Counted from the first letter of the stretch, positions 13,101-24,715 are shown. The stretch is DNA of 64,000 nt from Colius striatus (GCF_028858725.1 NC_084772.1:19383548-19447547), one strand, 5' to 3'. A program made the numbers and translations. The notes: generated by a model from the sequence alone, not told the origin.

Positions 13101-16100
13101 ATGCATGTGTCCAGCTGTGAGTGAACCTGGAATATATTTGTTCTCATTTACATTCTCAAATCTGTGATCTGTACAAACCTTTTATCCTCTGAAAATTAGT
13201 GTTGGGTTTTTGTCTTTTGAATTCTTTATCTACCTGTTTAATTTGTAACAAAAGAATCAGTGCTTTTTCTTCTTCTTTCACTTTCAGAACTCTCAGTTTC
13301 CAATGGCCCAGAGGCTCAGACTGTTCATGAGGAAGAGGAGCAAGATGAACAAGGGGAAGGCAGTGAGGATGAATGGGAGCAAGTGGGACCTCGCAACAAA
13401 TCATCAGTCACTCGACAGGCTGACTTTGTTCAAACTCCAATTACTGATATTTTTGGTGGTCATATAAGGTACAGTACTTTTTGGTAAAAGCTATTGAGAC
13501 TGCAGGCTGCTTTGCCTTTACAGATAACTTCCCTCCACTTTGCTTCATGTATTTTTCACTGTTAGTGAGTTATTGGATGGAAGAGACTGTGAGACACTTT
13601 GTTCAGGCCAAGGGAGTTGCATTCTACCATGAAGCATTTGTTCAGAAAAAGAGTTCAGAAGATTGACTAAAATGATCAGAGGATTGATCAAAGATCAGAC
13701 AATTCTGTCACTTGCTGTAGTGTTTGAATTTTTTAAGATGTCTTGAGAGAACACTGTTCAGAGAACAAAAGCCCTGAATTGCATATAGAGGAAGAGTTTA
13801 AAACATCTATACTTTGTGTACAATGTCTAAGACTTCCAAAGAACTTCAGAGCTACCTAATTTTTGTGAGCTCTGAGGAATCTTGAATTATTTTGTAAATG
13901 AGGATGCCAAGGGATAGTGAGTAAAATATTTAAACACTTAACTGTCCTGCCTCTGGGAAGTGTATGTTTAATAGTTAATAAATATTAAAGATGAAAGAAG
14001 TAAATTATCACAAGATGTTGGAGGAATGAAAAAAATGGGGGAAATGGCTTACAGTGAGATCTGATAGCAACCATATGAAAGCAGAAAGTAGATACTGACA
14101 GAATGTGGTTTGGAAAAGAAGCCTCATGGCTTGTTTGGAGAAATATATCTTTTAAATGAAAGCCAGGTAAACACTTAAACATACTGCAAACCAAAAATGC
14201 TAGGCTTGAAGAATTATTTATAAATTGGAGACAGACGCATTATTAATTGCTAGTATTTGACCCCCTGTGTTGCCAGTTATTCAGTCTAGAGGTGTGAATA
14301 ACGTGGGCTCGTGCCTTGTGTCTGTGAAATGCACTGAAATGATTCTTCTGGGATTTGAGTCAGACAGATGACAAATAAAATGATATTTTCCACAGAAAGT
14401 GGCAGACAGATGTTTGTACATGCTGATGAATTTCTGTGTTGATGGTATGTTCATGTGCTCAGGGTATTGTTTAATCCCCTTGGTATATTTATCATGATCA
14501 GAATTGTTTAGATCTCTACATGATTGCATTAGTTTTTAATTTAAGAGTAACTAAAGAAATTATCTTGTGTAGAAGTCCATGGAAAATGACATAAAGGCAA
14601 AGTCATCCTCCAGAAAGGCAAAAACTTGCACTGAGCAACAGAACCACAGGGTCCAATCCGAGATCCAGTCCTCCAAACCAGGTCACACAACTTGCCATAG
14701 AAATGTGTTGTTGTAAAACTCCATCCTCGGAGACAGAGGGTGGAGATAGGAAGGATTGAATATAGAATTGCCAGTAGAATTCCACTAAATGAAAGCATCA
14801 GAAATGGGAAAAAAATCAAATGGAAAAAGCAACTAAGAAAACAGGGTTTGAGTTGGCATCTTTTGGCTTGGGAAAATTTAGACTATTCTCTTGAGGCCTT
14901 GACTGTCTAATAAAAGCCTATTTAGACATAATTACTTAAAAAAAAAAAACCCAAATAACCCAAAAAGTCTTCCTTGAGCCGTGTGATACTTAAATATTTA
15001 AGATACACAGTGGGATGAGGATCTGGTTTGCTCGTGTGCAGGAGCCCTTTCTGCTTTGGGCTTGTGTGAGTTTCAAATACTTGTTATGCAAGCTAACTCA
15101 CAGGCCAGTTAGCAGCCTGCTAAGTATTTCCATAAGTAGTACCAACTTTTCCCTTCAAATGCACTGCTATTTTCTTTTAAAACACATCAAATAAGTGATA
15201 TTGTTATAGGAAATCATAGTCCAGCAAAGACTTTGCTGGGAAATAAATTTCTGCACATCTTTCTGAAGAAGGTGTTTTGAACAATTATTGCAACCAAGTT
15301 TTTAATAACTAAACCAATTTCATGAATGGGATCTGTTCAGAATATTACTGGTGTTATTGATTTAAATCTTCAATACATGGACTAGAGAACAGTTGAACAT
15401 TTCTCTGTTGATTATTGCACTAAATAATGATTAGCTTAAAAAGGGTTTGGGGAGTGAATCCAAGAGCAGCAAGGCTTACACAGGGAAGGGTTTGTTTATT
15501 GAAACACTCTGCTTGCCGTATGTTGAAGGATATGTACTTAAATATAGGCAAGGAGAAAGTGTTGAACTGAAATAAGAATGCTGCTGTTCTTCATACTCTC
15601 CTCTCAAGGAGATGTATTTGCCTATATAAAGATGCATTGGCTTTCACAGAATCATAGACTCACAGAATGGTAGGGGTTTGAAGGGACCTTTAGAGATCAT
15701 CTAGTCCAACCCCAATGCCAAAGCAGATGCCACCTAGATCAGATCACACAGGAACGTGTCCAGGTCGGTTTTGAAGACCCTCCAAGGAAGGACCCTCCAC
15801 ACCCTCCCTGTGCAGCCTGGGCCAGGGCTCCCTCACCCCAACAGTCAAATAGTTTCTCCTTATGTTAAATGGAACATTTTGTGTTCCAGCTTCTATTACC
15901 ACTAATCCTGTCACTGGATACAACAGAAAAAAGTGCTGCCCCAACCTCCTGACACCCACCATTTAGATATTTGTAATTATTAATAAAGTCCTTCCTCAGT
16001 CTCCTCTTCTCGAGACTAAACAGCCCCAGGTCCCGCAGCCTTTCCTCATAAGGAAGATGTTCCAGTCCCTTCAGCATCCTGGTGGCCCTGCACTGGCCTC

Positions 16101-19100
16101 TCTCCAGCAGTTCCCTGGCCTTCTTGAGCTGGGGAGCCCAGGAACTGAACACAGGACTCCAGATGAGGCCCCACCAGGGCAGAGCAGAGGGGGAGCAGAA
16201 CCTCCCTTGACCTGCTGCCCACACTCTTCTTGATGCCCCCAGGCTGCCATTGGCTTCTTGGCCATGAGTGCACATTGCTGGCTCATGTTTAGTTCGTTAT
16301 CAACCAGGACTCCCAGATCCCTCTCCCAGAGCCACTCTCCAGCAGGTCAATCCCCAGCCTGTGCTGGTGCATGGGGTTGTTCCTCCTGAGTTGCAGGACT
16401 CTGCACTTGCCTGTGTTGAACCTCATGAGGTTCCTCTCTGACCAAATCCAGTACAGTGATGTTTCAAATATTTTGTTCTATTGTTTTCGATCTGCAATCT
16501 ATATCTTAACATTTCATACATGACCTGGAGACATTTCAGTGTGGCTTCATGGATTACAGCTCCATTATTTGTCGTATTGCCTTTTAGCTTATTGCCTTCA
16601 AGACCCCTTTACAAGCCTCACAGTATCATAAATGAATGATTTTTTTTTTTTGGCTGAGAAAAACCACGTTTTTGTAGCAGCTGAGGCTTTTTAATGTCAG
16701 GACTGTTCTCAAAATACAAACAAGAGCTCTTGGGCTGTGTTTGGTTTAAGTTTTCAGCAAAGCTAAAGACAAAGGAAAATTGGGGAGAGTCTGTTTTATG
16801 CAGTGATGTTGTGGCTGAGGAGTCTACTGCTGTCTCATTGCACAAAAGAGTGGTCACCAGGCTACTTCCAGGCTACAACTGAATGCACTTCAAACAAAAA
16901 TAAACCCCAAAAGATCAGGAAACGTGTTCTCGTGCCCTCTTTGTTACTGCTGCCAGCTTTCCGAAAGGCTCCCGTTCATGTACAAAGGAGTCCATGGACA
17001 AAATCTGGACACAGAAAATTAGGGGAGGAAAAGGAAATGCCAGTTCTCAATGGAGCATAGTAGATATATTTCCTGTGGCAGGATTTAAGCAAACAATTTA
17101 AAATCACTGTGAAATTGGTCTTGGTGACTACAAGAATGCATATTTGTATTGGAGAATCTGGAATTGGTTCTAACTTCTGCACTGGAACACACAGTTAGAT
17201 AAACACTAGTATTTTGCACTTCTGAAGGTGGATTGGAAAGCATCATTTCATAACTAACACAAAAAGAGTCTGGAGGTCAATGTTTTTTCAATACATTATG
17301 AAAAATGGTTACTTAAACATCTTCCGCTTACCCAGTAACTGTTTGAATCCTTGCATAAATAAACCAGGTCAAATATAATCCCATTCAGAGTGCTCTTAGT
17401 GGACCAGAAAACCATTTAAATTGCAGTAAAATGGATTCATGTTGTTGAACCATGTTTCACATTTGAATTTCTTTGTCTTGGTTTGGATTAACTATAATTT
17501 AATAGACTACAGGCCATTAATTCTTGAAGGTCCTATACTGTTGAAAATTACTCTGCTTTATTACATTTGAACTTCTTTTTGTTTCCATAGATCTGTTGTT
17601 TACCAGCAAAGTTCTAAGGAGTCTGCTACACTGCAGCCTTTCTTCACCCTGCAGCTGGATATCCAGTCAGACAAGATACGCACAGTACAGGATGCGTTGG
17701 AAAGTTTGGTGGCCAGAGAGTCTGTCCAGGGTTACACCACAAAAACCAAGCAAGAGGTGTGTTCCCTTGACCCCTTTTTGCAGTCAAATACTAAACTTCT
17801 TAAAAGGGTTTTTATGCAGCTCTTCCTTTACAAGTAGTTACTGGAACACTCTTACTTACATTAACAAATAGATACTACTTCAAAGTGTCCTGCAGCAGTA
17901 AGATGTTTTACACTTAAACACATACACTGAAGGGAAAGGAAATAACCTCTAAACAAAACTGTGCCTATAAATAGGTATTTCTTCTGGGTTGGTCTAGTAA
18001 TTGGAGATTTTACTGGAGTGTATATTAAGTTAACAGGGTGAACTGTGGTAATAATACACACCATTATGAGTGAAATAGCTTTTAGCTCATCTTAACATAC
18101 CAGTTCCTGGGGATTGCCACGTGTTCTTAGTGAAGCAAGACTGTTGTTTGAAAAGGTGCTGCAGCTTTGAGAGGAAAGCTTTTGCAGCAGAGCACTACCT
18201 TGGTTGTGTGTGACTGTTCTGAATGGGTTTTGATTTACACGTTTCACAAATGAGAAATTAAAGTATTAATTGGTGACAGGCCTACTTAAAAGTCCATCTA
18301 GAACTTCACTAAACCATCTGATGATCACTGTGTCTGGATTCATAATCTGAAATCTTTCAATAGCCATTAACACCTCTGTTCCATGTCCTTGGTACTGTGT
18401 GATTGACTGGTTTACTGTATGCAAAAAACTCTTAAAGGAAAATGTAATTCACAGTTGGAGAATATCTGGAAAAGAGCAATCAATATGAATGGCAGTAGAA
18501 AAATGATGATGTGAAAGGAATAAATAAGGGGGAGGAGCTGTTCAGCGTTAAGAAAAAACATGGAAACAGAGAGATGGAACTGGATATAAAACTTATATGT
18601 CAAAGGCTGCTCTGAGTCTTTCTCAGTGATGCTCGAAGAGTAAATAGGAATAGGACCTAGACTGGGTGCTACCTGTGCTGTTTATAGAGTTATCTTCACA
18701 GCTTTAAGAGAAGGTTGAGAGGCACCAGTCAGAATTGATACAAATCACTGTAATTGATTTAGAGGAGACAGAGTAGAGAGCCTTTTTGGGATTTCCCAAG
18801 TCCTGTGGCTCTCTGCCACCTGAAGTACCAGGACATTTCATTCTGTTTTCTCATGCTACTCTGCATATTTCTTTTTCTTATTTTTCACATAATACAAATC
18901 CATGATGGTAATAATTGCAACAGAAGAACACATCATAGGAAACAGAGCATGCCTCTGGCATGATGGTTGGAGAACTTGTGATAGAGGGTCATAAATTAAA
19001 CTTCACTGTGGTATTGCCTTGCTTCTTGTGGTATGTCTTAGTAATGAACATCAACTCTGCTGGGCAGGAACTGCTTAGATTGATGTTTTGCTTATGCTGT

Positions 19101-22100
19101 GCATAACACCTTTTAGCAGGCCAGGATAGAAAGAGGCTCTGGCATTGTAGATGTTCTCTCTGACATTTATTTCTATATCTGAAGGTTTTCTAAACACTCC
19201 AAATGAGAACATGGTTAGATAAAGAGGGAGCATTTTCATTTGAAAAGCTAAAGGTGGATGACTGAAGCTTATCTGCCTCGTTAACACTCCTCCTGAGTAT
19301 AAATTTATTTCTCCAGTTGCCTTCCATGTGAAAGAAACATTTGCAATGCAAGCTCATCATGATTTACCACAGAGATTTTGGTTTGCAAGTCATTCATTTC
19401 TTCATTTTTTACTGCAGATGGTTTTAATTTCTGTACTGACAACCCAGTGTTCAATTATGGGGTTTGGAAGAAACGGGTGTTCAAATTAGCTGCTGGAGCT
19501 TTGGTCTGGCTTATATTTTGGAGTCTGAATGGAAATACAAGCATTCACAATGTCTTTTAGATCATTCTGTCAAAAGAAATTCAAGTTGGAAGAGCTGCTT
19601 TTGTATTAAAATTGTAGTGAAAACAGCAAACACGTTGTAGAACGTGCATTGGACTTTGCACACCGTGAGATTCAAAATGTATTGCAAAGAAGTATTTCAT
19701 CTCTCATTTTTCAGAAGGGGAACTCAGGACTGCTGATGAAGTTAAAAATCATATCCTTAAACATTATTACTGTCTTCCAAGTGTTTTAATCTCAGTTACA
19801 TTCTTGACAAGTTGTGGGCATAAAAAATAGATGTGAAAGGACTAAACCTAGATATATGTGAATGATTTCTCATAAAGTTTGGGAGTTTTGTGTATGTCTT
19901 ACTATAAACAGGGAATTGGTCAGGTTTCCATGCAGTGTGTAAATAATTAGGTATTTTAAATGCAAATGAGCTTTTGAAATGGAACAGCATTCTCTTGCTG
20001 TTCTTGACTCAGTTTCACTAGCTCCCTTCAGGTGCTCACAGGCATTTGAAGAAAGTTGTTTCGGTTCCTTCTGGTCTTGCAGATCTGTTTGTTACATCTT
20101 GACTATATTTTTAAAGGGCTTCATTTTTATCTGCACTGAAGTGATTCTTCTTTTCCATCTGTTGCTTCTGTTTGCAGAGCTGCTTATGTTTTGTGACAAA
20201 AGTCGAGCCTCTTGAGTAACAAGCTAGCCTTACCTCATGTACTTCTCTAGGTTACCTTCCACATACTCCTTAGAAGGAGTCTTCACATGCCCTGCAGTTC
20301 TCAAGCTGCTCCTTGAGAATCTTACCAGTATTTTCTTGGGCCTCTGACTCATGTTCACTAAACAAACATTTGTGGCTCTTTTAGCTGGTAACTGCTGCCA
20401 GAAATCAGGACTCCCCGCACGCAGTCAGGACAGCAGAACATGTGCCTGTTCCTCAGCTGCTGCTGCTCTTCAGTCTGGCACTGTAACACAAAACTGCTTT
20501 CATCTGTGGTTTCAGTGAATATGAAGCAGTGCAGCCGAGGTGCAGGAACTGCTTAAACCTCTGCAGTGATATTCTTAAGCATTCTCTATTCCTGGCCTGG
20601 ACTAGGAGCTGAGAAGTTCTTTTTGCATGAAATTCTGAATTCAAGGACGTCAGATTTGAGATGGAGAAGACTCAATACAGAAACACCTTGAGATAGTAAT
20701 AAAAACCCAAAAAACTCAGTAGAGCTGCTGCTGTTGCCATGGGTTTGAGAGTTTTTAGATGCAGAAAAGTCTATTTAAGATGGAGGTGAAGTTTTGCACA
20801 GTTTATAGAGACCACTTCTGTTTCAAATGTAGAATTGCTTCTTGTAAATTAGATCAGCTCAGGGCCGTGGGGAAATCAAGTACCCTACAAAATCTACTTG
20901 CCTCAGGGTCCTTAGGGGTTTTGCTTTTTAAGCTTGGAAAGAGATAATAGTTTTTCCCTATAAGTTTCTATTCCACCCTTGGTTCTGGCAGAATTGGGCC
21001 TTGTGTTGAACATTAATATGCTGGTGACGTACAACTCAATTTGGTGTTTACACCAAAATCTTAGTAGTTTGTTTCATGGAGATTCTTTTTGTTTGTGATT
21101 TTCTATAGAAAAATAAGTGATTTGGGTTAGGTCTTATTTTACCTTCAACTTTCTGTGAAAAGGTGTCAGCTTTTAGAAATGAAGAGAGCTTTTCAAAACC
21201 TTTGTTACTGTTGTCTTCCATAGTTCAGACTTCTCTGAAATCGACAGCATATCTTACAAGTTATTTACTTTTGATTAGAGTGTAACAGCTTGCTGAGAGT
21301 TACTAATCACTCAAGTGTTATGAAGAATTATTCCAGCAAGGTCTTTTCAGTACTGCAGTACCTAAATATCTGTGCTCATTCTAACTCATTACATTCTGTT
21401 AAGTGTTCTGAGTTCTTTGAGACAACAACAGATGTGTGTTTTCTGCTCGGATGTTTAAAATGAAATCCTTCTTTCCTCATTTAAAGGGGTAGATTTTGAG
21501 CAATTCACAAAAATGACAGTGATTTTCTTCACCTTTGTTGCATGTGTGTGTTAGGTGGAGATCAGTCGAAGAGTGACACTAGAAGAACTCCCCCCTGTTC
21601 TTGTTTTACACCTCAAGCGGTTTGTATACGAGAAAACTGGTGGATGTCAGAAGCTTATCAAGAACATTGAGTATCCTGTTGATCTGGAAATTAGTAAAGG
21701 TAAAGATTTTTGAACAATTTTTCCCTCTTTAGAGAAAAGATAATGTTGTGTTCTGATTCTCCCTTCCTTGTGCACAAGATTTCTGCTCCCTTGTTGTCTG
21801 GAATCGTAGTAATTTGGATGAGTATCTTGTATGTGTCTCTCTTTTCCTTCTTTCCCCTTTTTTAGTTCCTTTTTCATGAAGATAATGCATTTGGGTTTCT
21901 GGGTTCAGTCCAGCTGAACCTGACATTGCTTGTATATGAATTTGAGCATTCATTTTGCATAGAACATGATAGCAAAAGGTCTTGAAACCTTTGGCATGTT
22001 GTAGACGTTGGGTTGGCCAAAGAAGAGCTTTCTGCAGATTTAAGGAGTAAGATTATAGACTGCTGAGGATAACAACTGGAAGTGATCCTGTTAAATGAGG

Positions 22101-24715
22101 GATATGTCCCTATACAAGGATGTTGCAAATTAATACTAGATATAGACATATCTGGATATAAAATCTGTTAAAAATCTAGATATAAAAGTCTTGGAGTTCC
22201 TTCAGAGAAGTGGCAAATTGTTGTAACAGTGGCTGATGAAAGGAAATGTTTTATAGAAGATACAACCTGAAGATTAGCAAAGCCATAGTTCAGAGATTAA
22301 ATGAAACAAAGTTCTTTCATTTAACAAATGACTTGAAAGAGATAATGATTGTAGAAATGATGAGAGCTTGCATATAATTCAGCAACCCAACCTTGCCAAA
22401 TGAAATGCATTTTGTTTTGATCTGACACATTGACTAGTCAGCCAGCCAGAAGCTCAAATAAGAGAGAATAAATAAAAGGAAGGATTACTCCTATCTCAAG
22501 TGAGATATGTGTACTTTGTCAGATGGTACCCTTTTGTTTTACTTAAGATTTTAAAGGTTTTCTGAGGGAATGTAAATTGGTTGAACTAGTTCAATGTACC
22601 TTGACTGACATCAACAATTGTGGTATGACTGGGAATCTGAAATGGATTTTGACATTGTCTGACAGCAGGAATAAGAGGAAAAAGCAGTTACCGGTCTGAT
22701 CTTTTGCCCTACTATTCCCCCCCGCCACTTCAGTTTTTTGGTGGCATTTTTAAACCATCCATAAATCCACGTCTTTAGCAAACCTACCAGGCATCAGAAC
22801 CCTGATCATTCTATAAAGGCTGCAGAAGATGTTTTAATTACACTTTCTCCTTTGTGCTAGTGTTGGTTTCTCTGAGAAATAATTGATCCCTTTGAAATGG
22901 AATTTCTAAACTTGCTAACTGTTGCCTTTGGGATTTGTTTTTCTTTCCCTTCTCCAGAGCTACTATCTCCTGGTGTGAAAAGTAAAATTTTTAAAGGCCA
23001 AAGAACCTACCGGCTCTTTGCAGGTATTTTATCTGTGTGTCTCTAGCCCCCGTGTTGCAAGTACAAATTCTGCATATAGAAGTCTAGAAACAACAGAGTT
23101 TCCTGGATTATGTAAAATATTTTCTTAGAAATGATACTGAAATAGTTTGTGGGTGTCAAGTTCTTGGATTTAGAGAGGTTTTTTGTGTGTGTATTGTTAC
23201 ATCTGCATTTCTGTCTCTTACTGATCCAGTTTATACAAAACCAGAGTTCTGTAATAGATACACTCTGAAAAATATCAGCAGAAGCTGAAATACACCTGTA
23301 GTACAGCTGTGCCTAAAATACGCCTTGTATTCTCAGAATAATGTTTAAAATGTCTTTTGACTTGGCTGTTTGAACGCTGCCTTTGCATCCCTTTGAACCC
23401 TCTGGGTGGGGATTTCTGTCAGGGTGCGAATAGCATTGATGGTGAAGAAGTGTAACTTGGAGGAGATGAGGATTTTTGTGTGAAGAAGTCATAGAACCAC
23501 AGGATGGTAGGGATTGGAAAGGATCATCTCTAAAGATCATCTAGTCCAACCCCTCTGGTCAAGCAGGTCCCACCTAGATCAGGTCACACAGGAAAGTGTC
23601 GAGACGAGTTTGGAAACCTCCCAAGAAGGAGCCTCCACACCATCCCTGTGCAGCCTGGGCCAGGGCTCCCTCACCCCAACAGTCAAATAGTTTCTCCTTA
23701 TGTTAAATGGAACATTTTGTGTTCCAGCTTCTATTACCGCTAATCCTGTCACTGGATACAACAGAAAAAAGTGCTGCCCCAACCTCCTGACACCCACCAT
23801 TTAGATATTTGTAGATATTAATGAGCTCCCCCCTCAGTCTCCTCTTCTCCAGACTAAACAGCCCCAGGTCCCACAGCCTTTCCTCATAAGGAAGATGCTC
23901 CAGTCCCCTCAGCATCTTGGTGGCCCTGCACTGGCCTCTCTCCAGCAGTTCCCTGTCCCTCTTGAGCTGGGGAGTCCAGAACTGCACGCAGGACTCCAGA
24001 TGAGGCCTCACCAGGGCAGAGCAGAGCCAGGAGCAGAACCTCCCTTGACCTGCTGCCCACGCTCTTCTCGATCCCTCCCAGGCTGCCATTGGCTTCTTGC
24101 CCACGGGGACACATTGCTGGCTCATGGTTAGTTTATTATCAACCAGGACTCCCAGGTCCCTCTCCCAGCAGGTCAATCCCCAGCCTGTACTGGTGCATGG
24201 GTTGGACTAGATAATCATCTCCAGAGATCCCTTCCAATCCCTACCATTCTGTGATTCTGTGACCTCTAGAGATCATCTAGTCCAACCCTATTGCAAAAGC
24301 GGGTTCACGTGGGTCAGCTTGCACAGGAACGGGTTTTGAAAGCCTCCAGAGATGGGAGATGGCACCAAATGTAACCAAGCAAACACTGAGCACTTGAACA
24401 CTTGCTTAAGTCCAGTGGCTAAACCCCGAGGAAAGCAGAAAGCCACACATGCCGTTGTGTGTGTGCTCTGTCAGTGACTGTTTTTCCACGTGTAACATGA
24501 CACCCCCTCACACGTTTCCCTCTACAGTTGTCTATCACCATGGAAACAGCGCAACCGGCGGCCACTACACTACGGACGTCTTCCAGATCGGCCTCAACGG
24601 GTGGTTACGTATCGACGACCAGGCGGTGAAGGTGATCACTCAGTACCAGGTGGTGAAGCCGTCAGCGGAGCGCACAGCCTACCTCCTGTACTACCGCCGC
24701 GTGGACCTCCTGTGA
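3155..24715 (+). CDS. USP10: USP10, ubiquitin carboxyl-terminal hydrolase 10 (5' partial, 11 coding exons)
   Basis: Cysteine protease that removes ubiquitin from substrates; known family roles include deubiquitination of p53 and 40S ribosomal proteins and stress-granule control through G3BP. Eleven exons join in one frame: 3155-4180, 7636-7727, 9227-9336, 9804-9859, 11219-11322, 12102-12201, 13288-13468, 17591-17756, 21555-21699, 22958-23023, 24528-24715. They give 743 complete codons plus a split Gly at the front. The first exon is a disordered N-terminal region with a PAM2-like [10 protein letters not shown] motif and a lysine run. The USP fold then carries the Cys box GNWCYVNA (Cys codon 7713-7715), the His box GGHYTTD (His codon 24563-24565) and the Asp of RIDD (24614-24619), so it looks catalytically complete. 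The N-terminal ~55 residues, including the G3BP-binding FGDF motif known in the family, lie upstream of the window. No internal stop or frameshift was seen. Identification is near certain. Confidence 0.97.
4181..7635 (+). other. USP10: USP10 intron between window exons 1 and 2
   Basis: The donor GTATAG is weak and the acceptor is tctgcag. A bulged hairpin, ATATTG-ACTCCG / CGGAGT-gtg-CAATAT, lies at 4218-4253, only 37 bases inside the donor. The rest is AT-rich sequence with no recognised element. Confidence 0.8.
7636..7727 (+). CDS. USP10: USP10 window exon 2: catalytic cysteine box
   Basis: The acceptor ttctgcag ends at 7635. The exon reads (E)[18 protein letters not shown], then the USP Cys box with GNWCYVNA; the nucleophile Cys codon is 7713-7715. 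It ends on a codon boundary. The donor GTATCCTTAC at 7728 matches the minor-spliceosome (U12) 5' splice-site consensus rather than GTAAGT. Confidence 0.96.
7728..9226 (+). other. USP10: USP10 U12-type (minor spliceosome) intron, 1499 bp
   Basis: The 5' splice site is GTATCCTTAC, an excellent match to the U12-type RTATCCTT consensus. Near the 3' end, TTTCCTTAAT at 9205-9214 matches the U12 branch-site consensus TTCCTTAAC. Its candidate branch adenines lie 13-14 bases before the intron end at 9226. No pyrimidine tract sits between branch site and AG, also typical of this class. The termini are GT-AG. Confidence 0.85.
9227..9336 (+). CDS. USP10: USP10 window exon 3
   Basis: Reads [16 protein letters not shown] and on to CTSTPMIDS plus two bases of Phe. 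This is the helix following the Cys box in the USP fold. The acceptor is gcatag without a pyrimidine tract, preceded by a U12-like branch site at 9205-9214. The donor is a strong GTAAGT at 9337. Confidence 0.95.
9804..9859 (+). CDS. USP10: USP10 window exon 4 (56 bp)
   Basis: Small exon reading (F)[18 protein letters not shown](A). The acceptor is ttctgtttcag and the donor a consensus GTGAGT at 9860. It starts after two bases of a codon and ends after one, matching both neighbours. Confidence 0.95.
11219..11322 (+). CDS. USP10: USP10 window exon 5
   Basis: Reads (A)[20 protein letters not shown] and on to [14 protein letters not shown], ending on a codon boundary. The acceptor is cttttgccttgcag; the donor GTGTGA at 11323 is below consensus. 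Part of the fingers/thumb region of the USP domain. Confidence 0.95.
12102..12201 (+). CDS. USP10: USP10 window exon 6: QEDAEEYL motif
   Basis: Reads [20 protein letters not shown] and on to SPHNE plus one base. QEDAEEYL is the conserved QQDAxEF-type box of USPs, which follows the Cys box. The acceptor is tttatccag; the donor GTTAGT at 12202 has T at +3. Confidence 0.95.
13288..13468 (+). CDS. USP10: USP10 window exon 7: acidic linker
   Basis: Reads (K)[18 protein letters not shown], then the acidic [16 protein letters not shown], then [20 protein letters not shown] and IR (split Arg). The acidic stretch is an insertion inside the catalytic domain typical of USP10. The acceptor is ctttcactttcag; the donor is GTACAG at 13469. 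Confidence 0.95.
13469..17590 (+). other. USP10: USP10 intron between window exons 7 and 8 (4.1 kb)
   Basis: GT-AG intron. It holds one long antisense CR1 copy (15645-16455). The flanks are unique AT-rich sequence in which I recognise nothing else. Confidence 0.8.
15645..16455 (-). mobile_element. CR1 LINE fragment, 5'-truncated
   Basis: Read on the minus strand, the element ends at about 15645 with the CR1 3' terminus (ATTCTGTGA/CTATGATTC-type octamers, then the GGTTGGACTAGATGATCT-type motif). Upstream, its minus strand encodes a broken C-terminal part of the CR1 ORF2 reverse transcriptase, with recognisable [32 protein letters not shown] and [12 protein letters not shown] segments at about 15875-16150. 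Stops and frame changes show it is dead. It lies antisense in a USP10 intron. It is very similar to the copy at 23489-24202, so both come from one subfamily. Confidence 0.93.
17591..17756 (+). CDS. USP10: USP10 window exon 8
   Basis: Reads (R)[20 protein letters not shown] and on to [12 protein letters not shown], ending on a codon boundary. It has the [12 protein letters not shown] box found in the central part of USP domains. The acceptor is gtttccatag; the donor is GTGTGT at 17757. A 4.1-kb intron with a CR1 insertion precedes it. Confidence 0.95.
17757..21554 (+). other. USP10: USP10 intron between window exons 8 and 9 (3.8 kb)
   Basis: GT-AG intron, AT-rich. No transposon, RNA gene or conserved exon recognised. 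Confidence 0.75.
21555..21699 (+). CDS. USP10: USP10 window exon 9
   Basis: Reads [20 protein letters not shown], then [20 protein letters not shown] and PVDLEISK plus one base. [12 protein letters not shown] is the hallmark LP.(I/V)L...LKRF box that precedes the catalytic His in USPs. The acceptor is gtgtgttag; the donor GTAAAG is at 21700. Confidence 0.96.
22958..23023 (+). CDS. USP10: USP10 window exon 10 (66 bp)
   Basis: Reads (E)[20 protein letters not shown] and A plus the first base of Val. The acceptor is cccttctccag; the donor GTATTT at 23024 is weak. It bridges the LKRF box and the catalytic-His exon. Confidence 0.94.
23489..24202 (-). mobile_element. CR1 LINE fragment, 5'-truncated
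   Basis: Same subfamily as the copy at 15645: the block from the gcagcctgggccagggctcc segment to the ORF2 C-terminus matches nearly base for base. The minus strand reads [18 protein letters not shown] and [20 protein letters not shown], the conserved CR1 ORF2 tail. Relative to the first copy it lacks about 14 bases near 24165 and stops at about 24200, where an oppositely oriented CR1 3' end begins. Confidence 0.93.
24203..24262 (+). mobile_element. CR1 3' end, short fragment on the plus strand
   Basis: Begins gttggactagataatcatct and runs to cattctgtgattctgtga, the CR1 3' terminus in sense orientation. It abuts the minus-strand fragment on its left with no spacer and another minus-strand fragment on its right. 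Confidence 0.85.
24263..24360 (-). mobile_element. CR1 3' end, short fragment on the minus strand
   Basis: Begins cctctagagatcatctagtcc, the reverse complement of the CR1 3' motif. It continues into the degenerate cagcttgcacaggaacgggtt and gcctccagagatggga segments of the 3' region. Together with 24203-24262 it makes a tail-to-tail inverted repeat. Confidence 0.8.
24528..24715 (+). CDS. USP10: USP10 terminal coding exon: catalytic His/Asp and stop
   Basis: Reads (V)[20 protein letters not shown], then [20 protein letters not shown] and on to [12 protein letters not shown], then TGA at 24713-24715. His of GGHYTTD is codon 24563-24565 and the IDD aspartates are 24614-24619. The exon has 17 CpG dinucleotides in 188 bp, far denser than upstream exons. 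A 14-bp perfect tandem duplication (24705-24732) spans the stop codon. Confidence 0.97.

Larger units (their letters stand above)
9337..13287 (+). other. USP10: Four short USP10 introns (467, 1359, 779, 1086 bp)
   Basis: Introns 9337-9803, 9860-11218, 11323-12101 and 12202-13287. All are GT-AG. They are AT-rich with no transposon recognised. A perfect 17-bp palindrome lies at 10855-10871. Confidence 0.8.
21700..24527 (+). other. USP10: Last two USP10 introns (21700-22957, 23024-24527)
   Basis: Both are GT-AG. The first has short near-repeats of a gatataaaa-type sequence around 22138-22190 and nothing else recognised. The second is mostly a CR1 cluster (23489-24360) made of three pieces in alternating orientation. 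Confidence 0.8.

Noticed and set aside
23703..24176. 157-codon minus-strand open frame
   Set aside because: This is the decayed CR1 ORF2 reverse-transcriptase tail, not a host gene; reported as a mobile element.
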